Positions 14,840 through 16,163 of a stretch of DNA of 16,163 nucleotides are shown here, piece after piece. Every line of letters begins with the position of its first letter. Positions within the stretch are counted from its first letter, which is position 1. The position numbers and the translations under genes are program-made. Below the pieces are notes generated by a model. It searched no databases. It was not told the DNA's origin and saw only the letters and a program-made list of their open reading frames with translations. This DNA is from an uncultured Halieaceae bacterium (lineage in GTDB: Bacteria > Pseudomonadota > Gammaproteobacteria > Pseudomonadales > Halieaceae), in contig CALINF010000094.1 in the NCBI GenBank assembly GCA_938045215.1, positions 1 through 16,163 of the forward strand. The letters are read 5' to 3'.

Positions 14840-14852
14840 TTGCCAAAGGCAA
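14840..14852. promoter_or_regulatory. Short palindrome beside the CRP-like site
   Basis: TTGCC-AAA-GGCAA is a perfect 5-base inverted repeat lying four bases from the CRP-like palindrome. It could be a half-occluding operator for a second regulator of the divergent genes, or chance. Confidence 0.28.
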
Positions 14853-14855
14853 TCG

Positions 14856-14871
14856 TGTGACCTGCATCACA
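14856..14871. promoter_or_regulatory. Perfect-core CRP/Vfr-like binding site
   Basis: TGTGA-CCTGCA-TCACA reproduces both conserved half-sites of the CRP consensus (TGTGA-N6-TCACA) without mismatch. It lies between the divergent MBL hydrolase and FHA-domain genes. Its centre is at 14863.5. For the minus-strand gene, a class II position (-41.5) would put the start near 14822, with TATCCG as a poor -10. For the plus-strand gene it overlaps a TATAGT -10 candidate, where binding would repress. Confidence 0.65.
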
Positions 14872-14875
14872 ATTT

Positions 14876-14881
14876 TATAGT
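14876..14881 (+). promoter_or_regulatory. Candidate -10 box for the FHA-domain gene
   Basis: TATAGT matches the -10 consensus at five of six positions and would give a leader of about 80 bases before the ATG at 14971. No good -35 is visible; the expected position overlaps the CRP-like site. Confidence 0.3.
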
Positions 14882-14970
14882 CATGATTAGTCTTTGGAGG
14901 ATCAATTTGCGTTACTTGAGAGCCGGGTGGCGATTGGAACCCCCCTGCATGGCGACTTAAAGGAAGTGAA

Positions 14971-15504
14971 ATGGCGAGCTGGCATACCAAAATGAAAGAT
15001 ATGGTGCGTGATCTGCGCGCCCAGACCCGTCGTTTGAAAGACACGGTCGATGAGCGCCGGCTGGCTGTGAATATTGCGCCCATCAATGATCGGCGCAAAA
15101 GCCGACAATCAGTGACCAAGCCAGCACCCAAGTCATACGAGTGGATCATCGAGGCCGAATCAGGGCCACTCAAGGGCATGCGTTACGCAGTCGCTGCGCC
15201 AGTTGTGCTTGGGCAGTCTGCCGACTGTGACCTCACGCTCATGGCGTCGCAGGTGTCGCTCCATCATACGAGGCTCACGCTGGAGCGCTTTACCCTGTAT
15301 GTGGAAGACATGGAGTCTGCTATTGGCACTTTGCTTAATGGAGAGCCGCTCGTTGGCCGGCAGCCACTGCAGCATGGCGACAATATCCAGATTCATGACA
15401 GCCGGTTTCGCGTGTCGGTCGGGTTCTTTCGGGAAAACAGCCTCGACCCTCATGCCTTGCATGCGCACGACGTTGAACCAGGGGCCGTTGCAAGCATCCA
15501 CTGA
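14971..15504 (+). CDS. FHA-like domain protein with degenerate phosphopeptide site
   Basis: This 177-residue protein has a basic, helical N-terminus (1-55, many Arg and Lys) followed by a forkhead-associated-like beta-sandwich (about 57-150). The core pattern VVLGQSADCDLTL, then SLHH (Ser96, His99), then IGTLLNGEPL and LQHGDNIQI follows the FHA order. Two residues usual for phosphothreonine binding differ: the Arg after the first Gly is Gln82, and the Asn of the NGTxxNG loop is Ile118. Ser96 and His99 are kept. The domain may therefore bind poorly or act as a phospho-independent scaffold. There is no signal peptide or membrane segment. AGGA lies six bases before the ATG. No kinase, phosphatase or secretion gene is adjacent, so its partner is unknown. 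It is divergent from the MBL hydrolase across a CRP-like site. Confidence 0.85.
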   Translation: MASWHTKMKDMVRDLRAQTRRLKDTVDERRLAVNIAPINDRRKSRQSVTKPAPKSYEWIIEAESGPLKGMRYAVAAPVVLGQSADCDLTLMASQVSLHHTRLTLERFTLYVEDMESAIGTLLNGEPLVGRQPLQHGDNIQIHDSRFRVSVGFFRENSLDPHALHAHDVEPGAVASIH

Positions 15505-15531
15505 TCGTGCGGTAGTATCGCCGTGCACCTC

Positions 15532-15549
15532 CAGCAGGCCGAACTGCTG
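15532..15549. terminator. Small stem-loop between convergent FHA and citrate synthase-family genes
   Basis: CAGCAG at 15532-15537 pairs with CTGCTG at 15544-15549 around a six-base loop, in the 75-base gap between two convergent stops. There is no T-tract, so a terminator role is only weakly supported. Confidence 0.25.
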
Positions 15550-15579
15550 CCGACTGTCTGCCGCTAGTTGATGCGGATT

Positions 15580-16163
15580 CTAGGCGGCGGCCCCCTGATC
15601 GTCCAAAGCGGACACGTAGCGAGCGCGAGGCCTGATCAGGCGGCTATCCTGCCTGAACTCCAGAAAATGGGCGATGTAACCGTAGACCCTGGCCATGGCG
15701 AACATAGCGGTAAAATTCCGGGTGGGAATACCCAGGCTGTGGAAGACCGCGCCTTTGTAGAACTCGACATTGGCCCAGATTTCCTTGCCGCGCGCCGAAA
15801 ATGCTGCCTGACACGCCTCCTCTACGGCCACCAGTGTGGCCAGCAGCTGCTTACTTTCCGGGTTCTGGCATAGCGTCACCGCCATTGGTTTGAGTAGCCT
15901 GGCGCGCGGGTCAACGGTTCGATATTCTCGGTGGCCCATGCCCATGATCTTCTCACCGCGCGCGAGCGTCTCAGTGACATAGTCTGCCGCGGCGTCAGGG
16001 CTTCCTACGGCCATTGCCATCTCCAATGCTGCCTGGTCAGCGCCGCCGTGCAATCGGCCATACAAGGTACCGATTGAGGCGGAGATAGACGATTGAATGG
16101 GGGCCAGTGTGCTGGCACAGACTCTACCGGCGAAGGTGCCGGCATTGAAGCTGTGCTCCATTT
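15580..16163 (-). CDS. Citrate/2-methylcitrate synthase-family enzyme, C-terminal half (partial)
   Basis: About 193 C-terminal residues are inside the window; the frame runs off the right edge, and the Met at 16161 is internal to the family's conserved HxFNAxTFxxR segment rather than a start. Visible landmarks, numbered from that Met, are RLHGGADQAAL with the catalytic His38, GMGHREYRTVDPRA with His77, NVEFYKG with an acidic residue at 133, and a typical ending with IRPRARYV. Family members of about 370-430 residues condense acetyl-CoA or propionyl-CoA with oxaloacetate. Position 133 is Glu where the well-studied enzymes have the catalytic Asp (NVDFY). Glu also occurs in some bacterial branches, so this may mark a subfamily and not a dead enzyme. 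Citrate versus methylcitrate synthesis cannot be decided without the N-terminal half and neighbours. Confidence 0.92.
   Translation of the reverse strand, partial: MEHSFNAGTFAGRVCASTLAPIQSSISASIGTLYGRLHGGADQAALEMAMAVGSPDAAADYVTETLARGEKIMGMGHREYRTVDPRARLLKPMAVTLCQNPESKQLLATLVAVEEACQAAFSARGKEIWANVEFYKGAVFHSLGIPTRNFTAMFAMARVYGYIAHFLEFRQDSRLIRPRARYVSALDDQGAAA

Noticed and set aside
1..16163. CRISPR arrays, insertion sequences, tRNA or rRNA genes, prophage or defence system
   Set aside because: No regularly spaced repeats, transposase or integrase motifs, or RNA gene signatures were seen on either strand; all substantial regions are explained by ordinary metabolic, envelope or regulatory genes.

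Overview
The window looks like a piece of chromosome from a free-living, probably marine, gammaproteobacterium. The GC content appears moderately high (my estimate is mid-50s per cent). Two genes start with type II (lipoprotein) signals. There is a MltF-type murein transglycosylase, a textbook-perfect CRP-type palindrome and an Lrp/AsnC regulator. The gene mix (GMC oxidoreductase, PIG3 quinone oxidoreductase, Fe-type alcohol dehydrogenase, HSL esterase, MBL hydrolase) would fit groups such as Halieaceae/OM60, but that placement is an impression, not a demonstrated result. I see no insertion sequence, prophage, CRISPR array, tRNA or rRNA. No gap without a gene exceeds about 280 bases.

Layout. 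(1) Bases 1-334 hold a small, possibly 5'-incomplete membrane protein on the + strand. (2) Bases 338-5901 hold a minus-strand block: a PIG3-type quinone oxidoreductase, a 964-residue multidomain subtilisin-family lipoprotein, and a MltF-like lytic transglycosylase lipoprotein. A perfect TATAAT precedes the first of these. (3) Bases 6030-9108 hold a redox module. A small periplasmic c-type cytochrome (minus) is divergent from a tightly overlapping + strand operon: a 92-residue membrane protein, a Tat-signal gluconate-2-dehydrogenase subunit-3-like protein, and a GMC flavoprotein with a CxxCxxCxxxC motif. This is the arrangement expected of a periplasmic FAD dehydrogenase feeding electrons to cytochrome c. 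(4) Bases 9105-12648 hold an Lrp/AsnC regulator (minus) divergent from a long class V aminotransferase-like enzyme, followed by an iron-type alcohol dehydrogenase behind a possible terminator/attenuator. (5) Bases 12687-14694 hold a minus-strand pair, an MBL-fold hydrolase and then an HSL-type esterase. (6) Bases 14695-14970 are a divergent control region with the CRP-like site, followed by a + strand protein with a degenerate FHA domain. (7) Bases 15580-16163 are the C-terminal half of a citrate synthase-family enzyme (minus), cut by the window edge.

How the genes may work together. Regions 3-5 are rich in oxidoreductases and hydrolases for alcohols, aldehydes, quinones and esters, which suggests scavenging of small organic compounds. 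Regions 1-2 concern the cell envelope. I do not see a clear multi-gene novel defence or mobile system. The most interesting unit is the GMC/Tat/cytochrome module with its uncharacterised 92-residue membrane partner. Next is the Lrp-flanked aminotransferase, with its cysteine motif and long C-terminal extension.
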